Shown here: one piece after another, positions 42,283 to 50,917 of the stretch
Position numbering within the stretch: position 1 is the first letter of the stretch
How the letters are laid out: each line of letters begins with the position of its first letter
Source: Cyclobacterium xiamenense
GTDB taxonomy: Bacteria; Bacteroidota; Bacteroidia; Cytophagales; Cyclobacteriaceae
DNA length: 64,000 nt
NCBI RefSeq assembly: GCF_009467825.1
Contig: NZ_WIOK01000010.1
Coordinates: 62,001 to 126,000 of the forward strand
Direction of reading: 5' to 3'
The notes under the pieces: model-generated
The model's database searches: none
What the model saw: only the letters and a program-made list of their open reading frames with translations
Told to the model about the DNA's origin: nothing
Position numbers and translations under genes: made by a program

Positions 42283-43413
42283 ATGCAGGCCATCCCATTC
42301 AATCAACCCCATGTTACCGGAAGCGAATGGGTCCATATACAAGAAGCGATTGCCCAGGGAAAACTTTCTGCGAACGGTAGCTATACGAAAAAATGTCAGC
42401 AATTTTTTGAATCAACGTTTGGGTTCAACAAGGTTTACCTGACCCATTCCTGTACCCAGGCGCTTGAAATGGCCGCCTTACTTTTGGATCTTGGTCCTGC
42501 CGACGAGGTAATTGTTCCAAGCTTTGCCTATGTAAGTACGGCCAATGCGTTCGCGCTTCGTGGCTGCAGGTTGGTTTTTGCGGATAGCCGGCTCGATTAT
42601 CCGGGAATCGACGAGGTAGGTATTGAAAAGTTGATTACCAGTCGAACCAAGGCACTTGTAATTGTACATTATGCTGGAATTGCCTGTCACATGGATCCCA
42701 TTGTCGCGCTTTGTAAGCGCCACGGAATTTACCTGATAGAGGATGCAGCTGCGGCATTGAATGGGTTTTACCTGAATGGTGATGGAAAAAGGCTGCCCTT
42801 GGGCAGCTTCGGTACCCTTGCTACATTTTCCTTTCACGAAACAAAGAATATCGCTTGTGGAGAAGGAGGCATGCTGGTGGTCAATGATCCGGATTTGCTA
42901 GCGAAAGCGGATACGGTGTGGAACCGTGGAACCAACCGCTCGGACTTTGAACGTGGACGCTCTACCCATTACGAATGGGTAAGCCTGGGTTCTGCCTTTG
43001 GGCCTTCGGAAATCAATGCAGCCTGGCTTTGGGCTCAGCTACAAAAGTTGGAGCAAATTCAAAAAAAACGGCAGGAAATCTGGTATTGGTACCAGGCAAA
43101 TTTGCGCCGAATCTTACCTGCTTTTGATGGGGAACTCCCCTCGGTGCCTCCATTTTCACAGCAAAATTACCACTCCTTTTACCTGGTTGAGGGGAGTTTG
43201 GCAAAACGCGAAGCCTTGATTCGGTATTTGCATTCCAAGGGAATTCAATCGGTTTCTCACTACCGTTGCCTTCATCGCAGCCGCTACGTCAGTAACCGCC
43301 ATACGGGTGCAGCGCTGGTACACGCAGAAAAGTATCAGGACCGATTGCTGCGTCTGCCGTTTTATGCAGATTTGGACATTGCTCAGCTTGAGGAAAATTT
43401 ACTTTCAGCATAG
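42283..43413 (+). CDS. rffA: DegT/DnrJ/EryC1 transaminase, dTDP-4-amino-4,6-dideoxygalactose type
   Basis: Start taken at ATG 42283, one base after the DUF502 stop, which yields the canonical opening IPFNQPHVTGSEW; an upstream ATG at 42250 would overlap DUF502 by 32 bases. The 376-residue PLP enzyme fits the RffA/WecE group: THSCTQALEMAALLLD, VPSFAYVSTANAFALRG, VHYAGIACHMD, EDAAAALN and FSFHETKNIACGEGG, with the PLP lysine in HETKN. It converts a dTDP-4-keto-6-deoxy sugar to the amino sugar with glutamate. No other glycan genes are adjacent, and the E. coli product (Fuc4NAc for common antigen) is not implied. Confidence 0.88.
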   Translation: MQAIPFNQPHVTGSEWVHIQEAIAQGKLSANGSYTKKCQQFFESTFGFNKVYLTHSCTQALEMAALLLDLGPADEVIVPSFAYVSTANAFALRGCRLVFADSRLDYPGIDEVGIEKLITSRTKALVIVHYAGIACHMDPIVALCKRHGIYLIEDAAAALNGFYLNGDGKRLPLGSFGTLATFSFHETKNIACGEGGMLVVNDPDLLAKADTVWNRGTNRSDFERGRSTHYEWVSLGSAFGPSEINAAWLWAQLQKLEQIQKKRQEIWYWYQANLRRILPAFDGELPSVPPFSQQNYHSFYLVEGSLAKREALIRYLHSKGIQSVSHYRCLHRSRYVSNRHTGAALVHAEKYQDRLLRLPFYADLDIAQLEENLLSA

Positions 43414-43441
43414 AACCGCGAAAAAAAGGATAGGTTTCAAC

Positions 43442-43477
43442 AAAAAAGAGGAGCTTTTATGCAAGCCCCTCTTTTTT
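43442..43477. terminator. Bidirectional terminator between rffA and trxA
   Basis: AAAAAAGAGGAGCTT and AAGCCCCTCTTTTTT flank a 6-base loop, pairing with one mismatch; A run on one side and T run on the other suit both convergent genes. Confidence 0.75.
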
Positions 43478-43494
43478 GATTGTTTGTATATTGC

Positions 43495-43815
43495 TTAAAT
43501 CTGCGCTTCTAATTTTTCTGAGAGCACGGATTTTGGTACAGCTCCAATTACTTTATCGACTACCTGTCCGCCTTTGAATATCAGCAAGGTAGGGATGCTT
43601 CGTATTCCAAATTTCCGGGAAATGTCTGGGTTTGTGTCCACGTCTACTTTTCCGATCGTAGCTTTGCCGTCGTAGTCACCGGCGAGTTCTTCCACAATTG
43701 GCCCAATCATTTTACAAGGTCCACACCATTCGGCCCAAAAATCTACCAAAACCGGCTGATCCGAATTAACGATTTCCTCAAAGTTGGTATCTGTAATTTC
43801 AATTGCTTTTGCCAT
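43495..43815 (-). CDS. trxA: Thioredoxin
   Basis: The 106-residue protein has the active site WAEWCGPCKMIGP (WCGPC at about 30-34), the cis-proline motif SIPTLLIFKGG near 74, and the usual buried Asp in VLVDFWAEW. It reduces protein disulfides in the cytoplasm. It follows dnaE on the same strand after 90 bases, an order I know from other Cytophagales, and may be transcribed separately from an AT-rich stretch containing a near -7 box. Confidence 0.96.
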   Translation of the reverse strand: MAKAIEITDTNFEEIVNSDQPVLVDFWAEWCGPCKMIGPIVEELAGDYDGKATIGKVDVDTNPDISRKFGIRSIPTLLIFKGGQVVDKVIGAVPKSVLSEKLEAQI

Positions 43816-43905
43816 TTTCCTATAGTTATTTTTTGAAATATATATCTTAATCCGATTCCCCGGTGATTAGTTCCCGCTTGTGTTCAAATTTTAGGGCAAG
43901 GGAGG

Positions 43906-46900
43906 CTAAATGATCTTATAAGCTACCTCGGGCAACTGCTCCAACGCCTGGATTAATTCGTTGGAGGGGTCGATTCGGTATTTGGAGGACATCAGGTCTA
44001 AGGTGATGTTTTCTTTATTGTCGATGATGTTGATGTAGAGTTTGGCCTCACCCTGGTATTTTTGGGTGATTGCTTCCAGTTTTTCCATCAGGTCCAAACT
44101 GAGGTCATCCAGGTCAATGTGTACACGAACTCCCTTGATCATTCTGCCCCGGATTTCATTGAGTAGTACGATTTGGTTGACTTTAAATTCAAATTCCCCG
44201 GGTTTGTATTTATTGGGGTGGACAGAGCCGGAAATATACAAGAACCATCCCGTCATAAAATACTGCTTAAACTTGACATAATCTTCGCCAAAGAGAAAGA
44301 AGGTATGTCCGCCCTGGTAATCTTCCAGGCTAAGCGTACCAAAAGGCTTGCCATTTTTCGTAGTGCGGTGGGCAAAAGAAGTAACGGCCCCGGCGAGCTT
44401 GATTTCTCCTTTGGTCTTTAGCTGGGAGAGATCGGCTAATTCAGGCAGGCCCGTGTTCGTAAAGGCTTCGATTTCTACCTTAAACTGGTCCAATGGATGG
44501 CCTGAGATGTACAGACCTACCACCTCTTTTTCAATGTTCAGCTGCTGCAGCTGACTGAATGGCTCCAGATTTGGGACGGAAGGAAGCGGTATGTCGGTAC
44601 CGTTACTCCCACCAAATAGGGACACCTGTGAGCTTTCTTCTTCCTGAATGACCTTTTGTGCATATTTCACCGCTTTCTCCAGGAGACTGGCTTCGCCCTC
44701 GGGTGCCTCCAGGTATTGCCTGCGGTGAAATTCGGAGAAGCAGTCGAAGCCTCCCGCCATGGCCAGCACTTCCATGGTTTTTTTATTGACGGCCCGGAGG
44801 TTTACCCGTTTCGTAAAATCGAAGATGTTGCTGTAGGTGCCGGCCGCTTCCCGCTCTTCGATAATGGCATTTACAGCGGCATTTCCTGCGCCCTTGATGG
44901 CTGCCATGCCAAAGCGCACTTGCCCTTCCATGTTTACCGTGAAGTCGCTTTTGGATTCGTTGACGTCGGGTCCCAAAACCTGTATGCCCATTCGCTTGCA
45001 CTCTTCCATAAAAAACGTTACCTGCGTGATGTCATTCATGTTATTACTGAGCACCGAAGCCATGTATTCAGCGGGATAATGCGCTTTGAGGTAGGCGGTT
45101 TGGTAGGCGATCCAGGCGTAGCAGGTAGAGTGGGATTTGTTAAATGCGTAGGAGGCAAAGGCTTCCCAGTCTTTCCATATTTTTTCCAGCTTTTTAGAAT
45201 CATGTCCCTTGGCAGCTGCCTGATCGATGAATTTGGGCTTCATCTTATCCAGGACATCCTTTTGTTTTTTGCCCATTGCTTTCCGGAGTACGTCGGCTTC
45301 ACCTTTCGTAAATCCGGCGAGCTTTTGGGAAAGAAGCATAACCTGCTCCTGATAGACGGTAATACCGTAGGTTTCTTCCAGGTATTCCTTCATGTCTTCC
45401 AGATCATAGGTGATGGGTTCTGCTCCATGTTTTCGCTTGATAAAACTCGGGATGTATTCCAGGGGTCCGGGTCGGTACAAGGCATTCATGGCGATCAGGT
45501 CTGCAAAAACGGTGGGTTTAAGCTCGCGCATGTATTTTTGCATGCCAGCAGATTCGTACTGGAAGATGCCCACGGTCTCGCCACGCTGAAATAGTTCGTA
45601 GGTTTTTTCGTCATCGATCGGAAAGTTTTCGGGGTCCAGCTGGATTCCGTGTCGTTCCTGGATGATTCGTACCGCATCTTTGATCAGGGTGAGGGTTTTT
45701 AATCCCAAAAAGTCCATTTTCAATAGACCTGCACTCTCTACCACGGAGTTGTCAAATTGGGTACAAACCATGTCGGAGTCCTTTGCCAGGGCCACAGGGA
45801 CAAAATTGGTGATGTCATCCGGGGTGATAATCACGCCGCAAGCATGAATTCCGGTGTTTCGCACGGAACCTTCCAGCACCATCGCCTGATTTACGGTTTT
45901 GGCGTTATCGTCGTTTCCTTTTGAGATCCGAATCAATTCCAGGGCTTTGTCCAGGTTTTCGTTGTTGTTTTTCAACTTTGCCGAAAGCCTTGGGCGGTCA
46001 TTGGCCAACTCAAAAAGATTTTTCAGCTTGATATCGGGTACCAATTTGGCCAGTCGGTCGGCTTCCGAGAGCGGAAGGTCCAGGACGCGGGCAGTATCCC
46101 GAATCGCAGATTTAGCGGCCATGGTTCCGTAGGTGATGATTTGAGCTACCTGATTGGCACCGTATTTTTGTATCACGTAGTCGATGACCCGCTGCCGCCC
46201 TTCGTCGTCAAAGTCAATATCGATATCAGGAAGCGAAACCCGGTCAGGATTCAGGAATCTCTCAAACAGGAGATCGTACGCAATCGGGTCTACATTGGTA
46301 ATTCCCACGCAATAAGCCACGGCCGATCCTGCGGCCGATCCCCTGCCCGGGCCTACCGATACGCCCATCTCTCTGGCCGCTCGCGTAAAATCCTGTACAA
46401 TCAGAAAATATCCCGGGTATCCGGTTCGTTCGATGGTTTCCAACTCAAAATCCAGGCGTTCCTTAATTTCTTCGGTAAGGGTAGGATAGCGTTTTTTGGC
46501 TCCTTCGTAGGTAAGGTGCCGCAGAAAAGCATTTTCGCCCCGGTTTCCACCATCGACTTCGTCCTGGGGATCGATGAATTCTTCCGGAATATCGAATTTT
46601 GGAAGCAAGACTTCACGTGCCAGTTTGAAAGGTTCGATTTTCTCGACGATCTCATTGGTACAGGCAATGGCTTCGGGAAGGTCTGCGAAGAGTTTCTTCA
46701 TTTCTTCCGGGCTCTTGAGGTAAAATTCTTCATTGGGAAACCCGTATCGGAATTCCCGGCCCCTTTTCCCAATGTATTTTTTTGGTTTTGCGACCAGTTC
46801 CCCGTCCTTTACGCATAGCAGGATGTCGTGCGCCTTTGCGTCTGTCTTCGTGTTGTAGTAGGAATTATTTGCCGCGAAATACGTAACCTGGTATTTTGCC

Positions 46901-48192
46901 GCCCACTGCAGCAAGACTTCGTTTACTTTTTCTTCTTCAGGAATGCCGTGTCGGTTTAGTTCGATGTAAAAATCTTCTCCAAACTGTTCCAACCACCAGA
47001 CAAACGCTTCTTCGGCCTGCGTTTCCCCCACGTTCAGAATCAGGTACGGTATTTCTCCCCAGAGGCCACCGGTGCTGGCGATGATGTCTCCTTTGTATTG
47101 CACGAGCAGCTCCCGATCAATACGGGGGACGTAATAAAACCCCTCAATATTTGCATAGGAAGCTAACTTAGCCAGGTTGTGGTAGCCTTTCTTGTTCTTT
47201 GCCAGCAAGACGGTCTGAAAGCCATCGTCCTTATTGGACTTGTTTTTTCGGTCTCGGCAAAGGTTAAATTCGCAGCCGATGATGGGCTTGATTCCCTGGT
47301 TAAACGCTTCCCGGACAAAATGGAACGCACCCATCATGTTTCCGTGATCGGTCATGGCCAGCGCGGGCATGCCGAGTTCCCGTGCCCGTTTTACCGCAAC
47401 CGGAATCTCAGAGGTAGCCTGTAAAATGGAAAATTGGGTATGCACATGCAAATGACTGAATGGAACCGCTTCCAGATTCGAGATATCTGCCCCATCGGCG
47501 GCCTTTAGTACGTCCTTGGCGGCAGCTTTACTGGCATCTTTGGCTGCCGCAAAATTTGCTTCTTCCAGATCGGGTGCTTCGTACCGTACCTCGGGTAGTG
47601 CTACCCCTTCAGCCGGAGGCAGTACGCCTTCTTTTATCAAGCCAAAAAAACATTTTGCCGTAGCATCTACGTCATAGGCAGCATCATGGGCATCTCCAAA
47701 ACCATTTCCGAATAGTTTGGTATGTAATTCCAGCAATGTGGGCCATTTGTACTTGCCGCCCTTGCCTCCAGGTAAGGCACAAAAATCCGTACCAAGATCT
47801 TTGGTGTCCAGGTTTTCTTTCTCCAAAGCGGTAGCCTGGCGCTGGGTACGTAGCAATTCAGCCCCAACCACATTGATATCAAAGCCTATGTTGTGCCCCA
47901 CCAGGTAGCGGCAATTGTTCAGGTCCTCTTCAAATTCATGTAAAACCTGCTTGAGGTCATGCCCTTCCTTTTCCGCCCTTTCCGTAGAAATTCCGTGAAT
48001 CTTCTCGGCGTTGTAAGGGATGGTAAAGCCCTCTGGTTTGACAATGAAATTGTGCTGGGAAAGTAGCTTGCCTCGCTCATCATGAAGTTGCCAGGCCAAT
48101 TGTACCAAACGGGGCCAGTTGTCCAGGTCGGACATAGGGGCATTGTAATTTCGGGGTAATCCGGTGGTTTCGGTATCAAATACTAGGTACAT
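43906..48192 (-). CDS. dnaE: DNA polymerase III alpha subunit with fused N-terminal 3'-5' exonuclease
   Basis: Start ATG 48192 (a TTG two codons upstream is rejected); 1428 residues. Residues 1-190 form a DnaQ-like DEDDh exonuclease: FDTETT (Asp6, Glu8), HNIGFD (Asp104) and HDAAYD (His169, Asp174). An Ala/Lys-rich linker (about 205-240) leads to the PHP domain (from 245), then the polymerase core with PDIDIDFDDEGR (catalytic Asp pair) and LLKMDFLGLKTL (third Asp), a helix-hairpin-helix, the OB fold (IKLAGAVTSFAHRTTKNG) and a tail. In the PHP domain His249, His251, His283 and Glu308 are kept, but the other expected metal ligands appear replaced (Gln258, Gln326, Gly376, Asn443, Tyr445). Proofreading is therefore probably done by the fused domain. 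Confidence 0.95.
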   Translation of the reverse strand: MYLVFDTETTGLPRNYNAPMSDLDNWPRLVQLAWQLHDERGKLLSQHNFIVKPEGFTIPYNAEKIHGISTERAEKEGHDLKQVLHEFEEDLNNCRYLVGHNIGFDINVVGAELLRTQRQATALEKENLDTKDLGTDFCALPGGKGGKYKWPTLLELHTKLFGNGFGDAHDAAYDVDATAKCFFGLIKEGVLPPAEGVALPEVRYEAPDLEEANFAAAKDASKAAAKDVLKAADGADISNLEAVPFSHLHVHTQFSILQATSEIPVAVKRARELGMPALAMTDHGNMMGAFHFVREAFNQGIKPIIGCEFNLCRDRKNKSNKDDGFQTVLLAKNKKGYHNLAKLASYANIEGFYYVPRIDRELLVQYKGDIIASTGGLWGEIPYLILNVGETQAEEAFVWWLEQFGEDFYIELNRHGIPEEEKVNEVLLQWAAKYQVTYFAANNSYYNTKTDAKAHDILLCVKDGELVAKPKKYIGKRGREFRYGFPNEEFYLKSPEEMKKLFADLPEAIACTNEIVEKIEPFKLAREVLLPKFDIPEEFIDPQDEVDGGNRGENAFLRHLTYEGAKKRYPTLTEEIKERLDFELETIERTGYPGYFLIVQDFTRAAREMGVSVGPGRGSAAGSAVAYCVGITNVDPIAYDLLFERFLNPDRVSLPDIDIDFDDEGRQRVIDYVIQKYGANQVAQIITYGTMAAKSAIRDTARVLDLPLSEADRLAKLVPDIKLKNLFELANDRPRLSAKLKNNNENLDKALELIRISKGNDDNAKTVNQAMVLEGSVRNTGIHACGVIITPDDITNFVPVALAKDSDMVCTQFDNSVVESAGLLKMDFLGLKTLTLIKDAVRIIQERHGIQLDPENFPIDDEKTYELFQRGETVGIFQYESAGMQKYMRELKPTVFADLIAMNALYRPGPLEYIPSFIKRKHGAEPITYDLEDMKEYLEETYGITVYQEQVMLLSQKLAGFTKGEADVLRKAMGKKQKDVLDKMKPKFIDQAAAKGHDSKKLEKIWKDWEAFASYAFNKSHSTCYAWIAYQTAYLKAHYPAEYMASVLSNNMNDITQVTFFMEECKRMGIQVLGPDVNESKSDFTVNMEGQVRFGMAAIKGAGNAAVNAIIEEREAAGTYSNIFDFTKRVNLRAVNKKTMEVLAMAGGFDCFSEFHRRQYLEAPEGEASLLEKAVKYAQKVIQEEESSQVSLFGGSNGTDIPLPSVPNLEPFSQLQQLNIEKEVVGLYISGHPLDQFKVEIEAFTNTGLPELADLSQLKTKGEIKLAGAVTSFAHRTTKNGKPFGTLSLEDYQGGHTFFLFGEDYVKFKQYFMTGWFLYISGSVHPNKYKPGEFEFKVNQIVLLNEIRGRMIKGVRVHIDLDDLSLDLMEKLEAITQKYQGEAKLYINIIDNKENITLDLMSSKYRIDPSNELIQALEQLPEVAYKII

Positions 48193-48497
48193 CGACAAGG
48201 TGTTAGTTTTTCAAAAAAACAAGAAACAAATATCATCCAACGGCCTCTTCGTTAGTGGCAGGGTTTATAATCTGAAACCTACGGTTTTCGGCTTTGTTTA
48301 GCAATTGATGGAACAGCCGTCGTATGGAAACACGCTTCTCCGTTTTGGAAGCCAATAACGGTTTAAATCCCAGTCCGAAAAGGGTTCGATTTTTTCTGCT
48401 TCTTCCGATACAAGCCGTGGCTTTTCCGCTCCTTATTCTCATTTAAAAATACAGGGAATCTGGGGGATCTGCCAAGATTTATGAAAAAATAAATGAG

Positions 48498-48542
48498 AAA
48501 GCCGCTGTAGGCTGCGCTAAGCAGTTTATGTACAGCGGCTTT
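48498..48542 (-). terminator. Long hairpin between the metallophosphoesterase gene and dnaE
   Basis: AAAGCCGCTGTA (48498-48509) and TACAGCGGCTTT (48531-48542) form a perfect 12-bp stem; the loop holds a second small stem (CTGC/GCAG). On the minus strand it is followed, after a few bases, by the AT-rich ATTTATTTTTT. The rest of the 414-base gap (48193-48606) shows only an unconvincing 69-codon frame. Confidence 0.6.
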
Positions 48543-48606
48543 CCAAAAACTGGTCCCTGCCGGTGTCCGCGGATGGTGTGCGATGCAGGAGAAGTACCGG
48601 TAACCG

Positions 48607-50382
48607 CTATTTTGTTAACACAAAATGATCCACCTGCTCGCCATCCAGATTAATGGTCTCAGCGCGTAGCTCCTTGCCATCGATGGTAATGGATTGGTAG
48701 AGGTGCTCGGCTGGAAATTGAACCGCGGCGTAGGGCTCCCGTTCAATATCCTTGTTTTTTCCGGTAGTGCCAATCGAAATCCAATAAATGGTGCCATCCT
48801 TGGGATCTGCCTGCACCTGCCCATTTCGAATGGGCTCCGAACGCATGTAATAATGGAAGTGTCCTCCCAATACCAGGTCCACCTGATAGCGATCAAAAAT
48901 CGGCCCCCAAAGGTCTTGGATGTCGGTATAGGGTTCTACCCCGTTATAGGGTGGAAAATGAAAAACAGCGATTTTCCAGGTAGCCTCGGATTCGCTCAGT
49001 TTTTTTTCCAGCCATGCAGTTTGCTCGGAAAGAGGCAGGGTCACATCCATCATTAGAAAAAGGGTGTTTTGGTAGGTAAACGCATAGCTTCTCCCCTCCA
49101 TCCCGACCGGACTATCTGCCGGCAGACTCAACATCTTTTCGTACATCCAGGCACCCAGTCCGTCCTGGCTGTCGTGATTGCCGGGAACAGCCAACAAGGG
49201 CTTCCGGGAAATGGTTTCGCCTGCATAGGTGAAGAGCTTGTCCCAATCATCCCGATATAGCCCCGTGTCGACCAGGTCTCCCGCAATGAAATAAAACTCG
49301 GTGGCTGGGTGTTGGCGTTCAGATTTTTGAATCAACTTGCCCCAGACCGCTGAATTATGGACGTCTCCGAACCAAATAAACGAAAAAGGGACTGCTTGTG
49401 AAGCGGCAGTAGAAAAAGACTGCACTTCCGACCATGCTCCAGAGGTACTGCCTACGCGGTAGCCGTATGCGCTACCTGGGTCCAATCCACGGAGTTTGGC
49501 AGTAAACCGGTGCATGTACCGGTCGTTTTGAAGGAGCCGATCCTCCATTAAGTAGGGATCAACTTCAAGCTGCATGGTATCCGTGCTGCCCTTTTTCCAG
49601 TAGTGGACCATTCCTTTTGCAATGTTTTCCGAGGTTCTCCATTGGATATCGATGGAACGGACCGGATCCTCGCTCCAGGTAAGTAATAGCTGATCGGGCC
49701 TATCTCCACTTGGAAAATCCGTGCTGCGAAAGGCATCGACCAAATGGGCCTCCCTGGCTCTTCCCCGGATGGTGGTCAGTAACTGTTGTCCCTGAAGTGA
49801 CTCCGGAACCTCCGTAAGTACCAGTCCGTCCCAGTCGTGGTAGGTAAAAGCCCCTTCCCGGAATTGCTCGATGTGTTGTTCTTGCGGAAATACGGGAGAT
49901 ACGGTCAATTCATCCGATGGATTTTGCGGGGCAAGTGCCAGAAAATATACCGGTCGGTGCTTCCCAAAACCGTTGATCCCGAGCTGAACTTCCCCGGAAT
50001 TGAAATCTTTTTGCCATACCTCGTAGGTGTAAATCTCATTTTTGACCTCCATCGGTGTGCGCCGAAATCCGGAAGATTCTAGCCAGAAGGGAATTTTTTT
50101 CTGCGCTTTGTCTCGCATAAGCGATACAGTGACGGGCACGTTTACCTGGAATTTCCAGTATTGCGTGGCCAGCGATTCTTTTTCTAGCGGACGAAGGGAT
50201 TGTTCAATAAAATCATGGGATAGGGTATCGAGCGTCTCACTGTCCCATTCCGCATACATTCGGGTAACGATGCGGTCCATGGTTTCGGATACGGAAAGCA
50301 GTTCGTTGTCAGCGTCTTGTTGGGGGCCGCAAGCGAAAGCCAGTACCCAGATACAGCCGACAAGTAGGTGCAATTTTTTCAT
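48607..50382 (-). CDS. Lipoprotein metallophosphoesterase (purple acid phosphatase-like)
   Basis: With the start at ATG 50382 the 591-residue protein opens with a lipoprotein signal (LLVGCIWVLAFAC, probable lipid at the Cys of FAC). A beta-rich N-terminal part ends in a fibronectin/PAP-N-like domain (DIQWRTSENIAKGMVHYWKKG; LDPGSAYGYRVG), followed by a calcineurin-type phosphatase: FGDVHNS, AGDLVDTG, PGNHDSQ, AVFHFPPYN and GGHFHYY give the full set of two-metal ligands. It should hydrolyse phosphate esters at the cell surface or periplasm. The first 270 residues are not recognised. Gene stands alone. Confidence 0.9.
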   Translation of the reverse strand: MKKLHLLVGCIWVLAFACGPQQDADNELLSVSETMDRIVTRMYAEWDSETLDTLSHDFIEQSLRPLEKESLATQYWKFQVNVPVTVSLMRDKAQKKIPFWLESSGFRRTPMEVKNEIYTYEVWQKDFNSGEVQLGINGFGKHRPVYFLALAPQNPSDELTVSPVFPQEQHIEQFREGAFTYHDWDGLVLTEVPESLQGQQLLTTIRGRAREAHLVDAFRSTDFPSGDRPDQLLLTWSEDPVRSIDIQWRTSENIAKGMVHYWKKGSTDTMQLEVDPYLMEDRLLQNDRYMHRFTAKLRGLDPGSAYGYRVGSTSGAWSEVQSFSTAASQAVPFSFIWFGDVHNSAVWGKLIQKSERQHPATEFYFIAGDLVDTGLYRDDWDKLFTYAGETISRKPLLAVPGNHDSQDGLGAWMYEKMLSLPADSPVGMEGRSYAFTYQNTLFLMMDVTLPLSEQTAWLEKKLSESEATWKIAVFHFPPYNGVEPYTDIQDLWGPIFDRYQVDLVLGGHFHYYMRSEPIRNGQVQADPKDGTIYWISIGTTGKNKDIEREPYAAVQFPAEHLYQSITIDGKELRAETINLDGEQVDHFVLTK

Positions 50383-50574
50383 AAGCGCATAGAATTTTTT
50401 ACAGATGTTTTTGATTCGAACGTGCATGGTCAGTAGGTAAGTATACACCTTTCGCTTAAATCGGGCTATTTACCCTAATGTTAAATGGGTTCACAATTTA
50501 TTCATAACAAAAAAGGAATGAAGGAGATAGTCTCTTTTTTGAAGGGGGTGGTATATACGATGGAGGGCAAACAT

Positions 50575-50817
50575 ATGAAAAAGAAAAAATCAGAGGCGCT
50601 GCTTCAACGACTTATAGAAAATAAGATTTCACGGGAAGAGTTTGAGGAGTTGCTGCGTGGACTGGAAGATACGGAGATGGCTGGTTTTTTGGAAGAGAGT
50701 ATGAGAGCCCATTTTGATAAAATAATGAACGCATACGAGGAGGAAAATCAAAACGAAGACGCGGAAAAGAGTATTGAAAAAAGGAAAGAAATAACGCAAT
50801 CGAATCAACAAAAATAA
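50575..50817 (+). CDS. Short FecR-N-terminus-like helical protein upstream of susC
   Basis: Start chosen at ATG 50575, preceded by GGAGGG at a good distance; 80 residues. EALLQRLIENKISREEFEELL and LEDTEMAGFLEESMRAHFD resemble the N-terminal helical part of Bacteroidota FecR anti-sigma proteins, which binds the ECF sigma factor. The membrane helix and FecR domain that should follow are absent; the protein ends in a charged tail (EEENQNEDAEKSIEKRKE). It may be a free-standing regulatory fragment or a truncated relic. It lies 100 bases before the susC gene and may be transcribed with it. Confidence 0.55.
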   Translation: MKKKKSEALLQRLIENKISREEFEELLRGLEDTEMAGFLEESMRAHFDKIMNAYEEENQNEDAEKSIEKRKEITQSNQQK

Positions 50818-50917
50818 AGTCAAAAATGGAGGTCCCTACAAGAGACAAGGTTTGGAAGAATGATTCCAATGAGGTTTAAGAAAACTAAATTAAAACTACA
50901 AATCAAATTACTGAATT

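Noticed and set aside
42283-43413. Reading rffA as part of a surface-antigen gene cluster
   Set aside because: The only neighbours are a DUF502 gene and trxA/dnaE; no glycosyltransferase or flippase is near, so only the single enzyme is claimed.
44656-45594. 312-codon plus-strand open frame antisense to dnaE
   Set aside because: Long, but it mirrors the codon pattern of the conserved polymerase core on the other strand and has no sensible protein features.
48233-48442. 69-codon minus-strand frame between dnaE and the metallophosphoesterase
   Set aside because: Composition rich in Arg/Lys without pattern, no start context, no similarity recognised.
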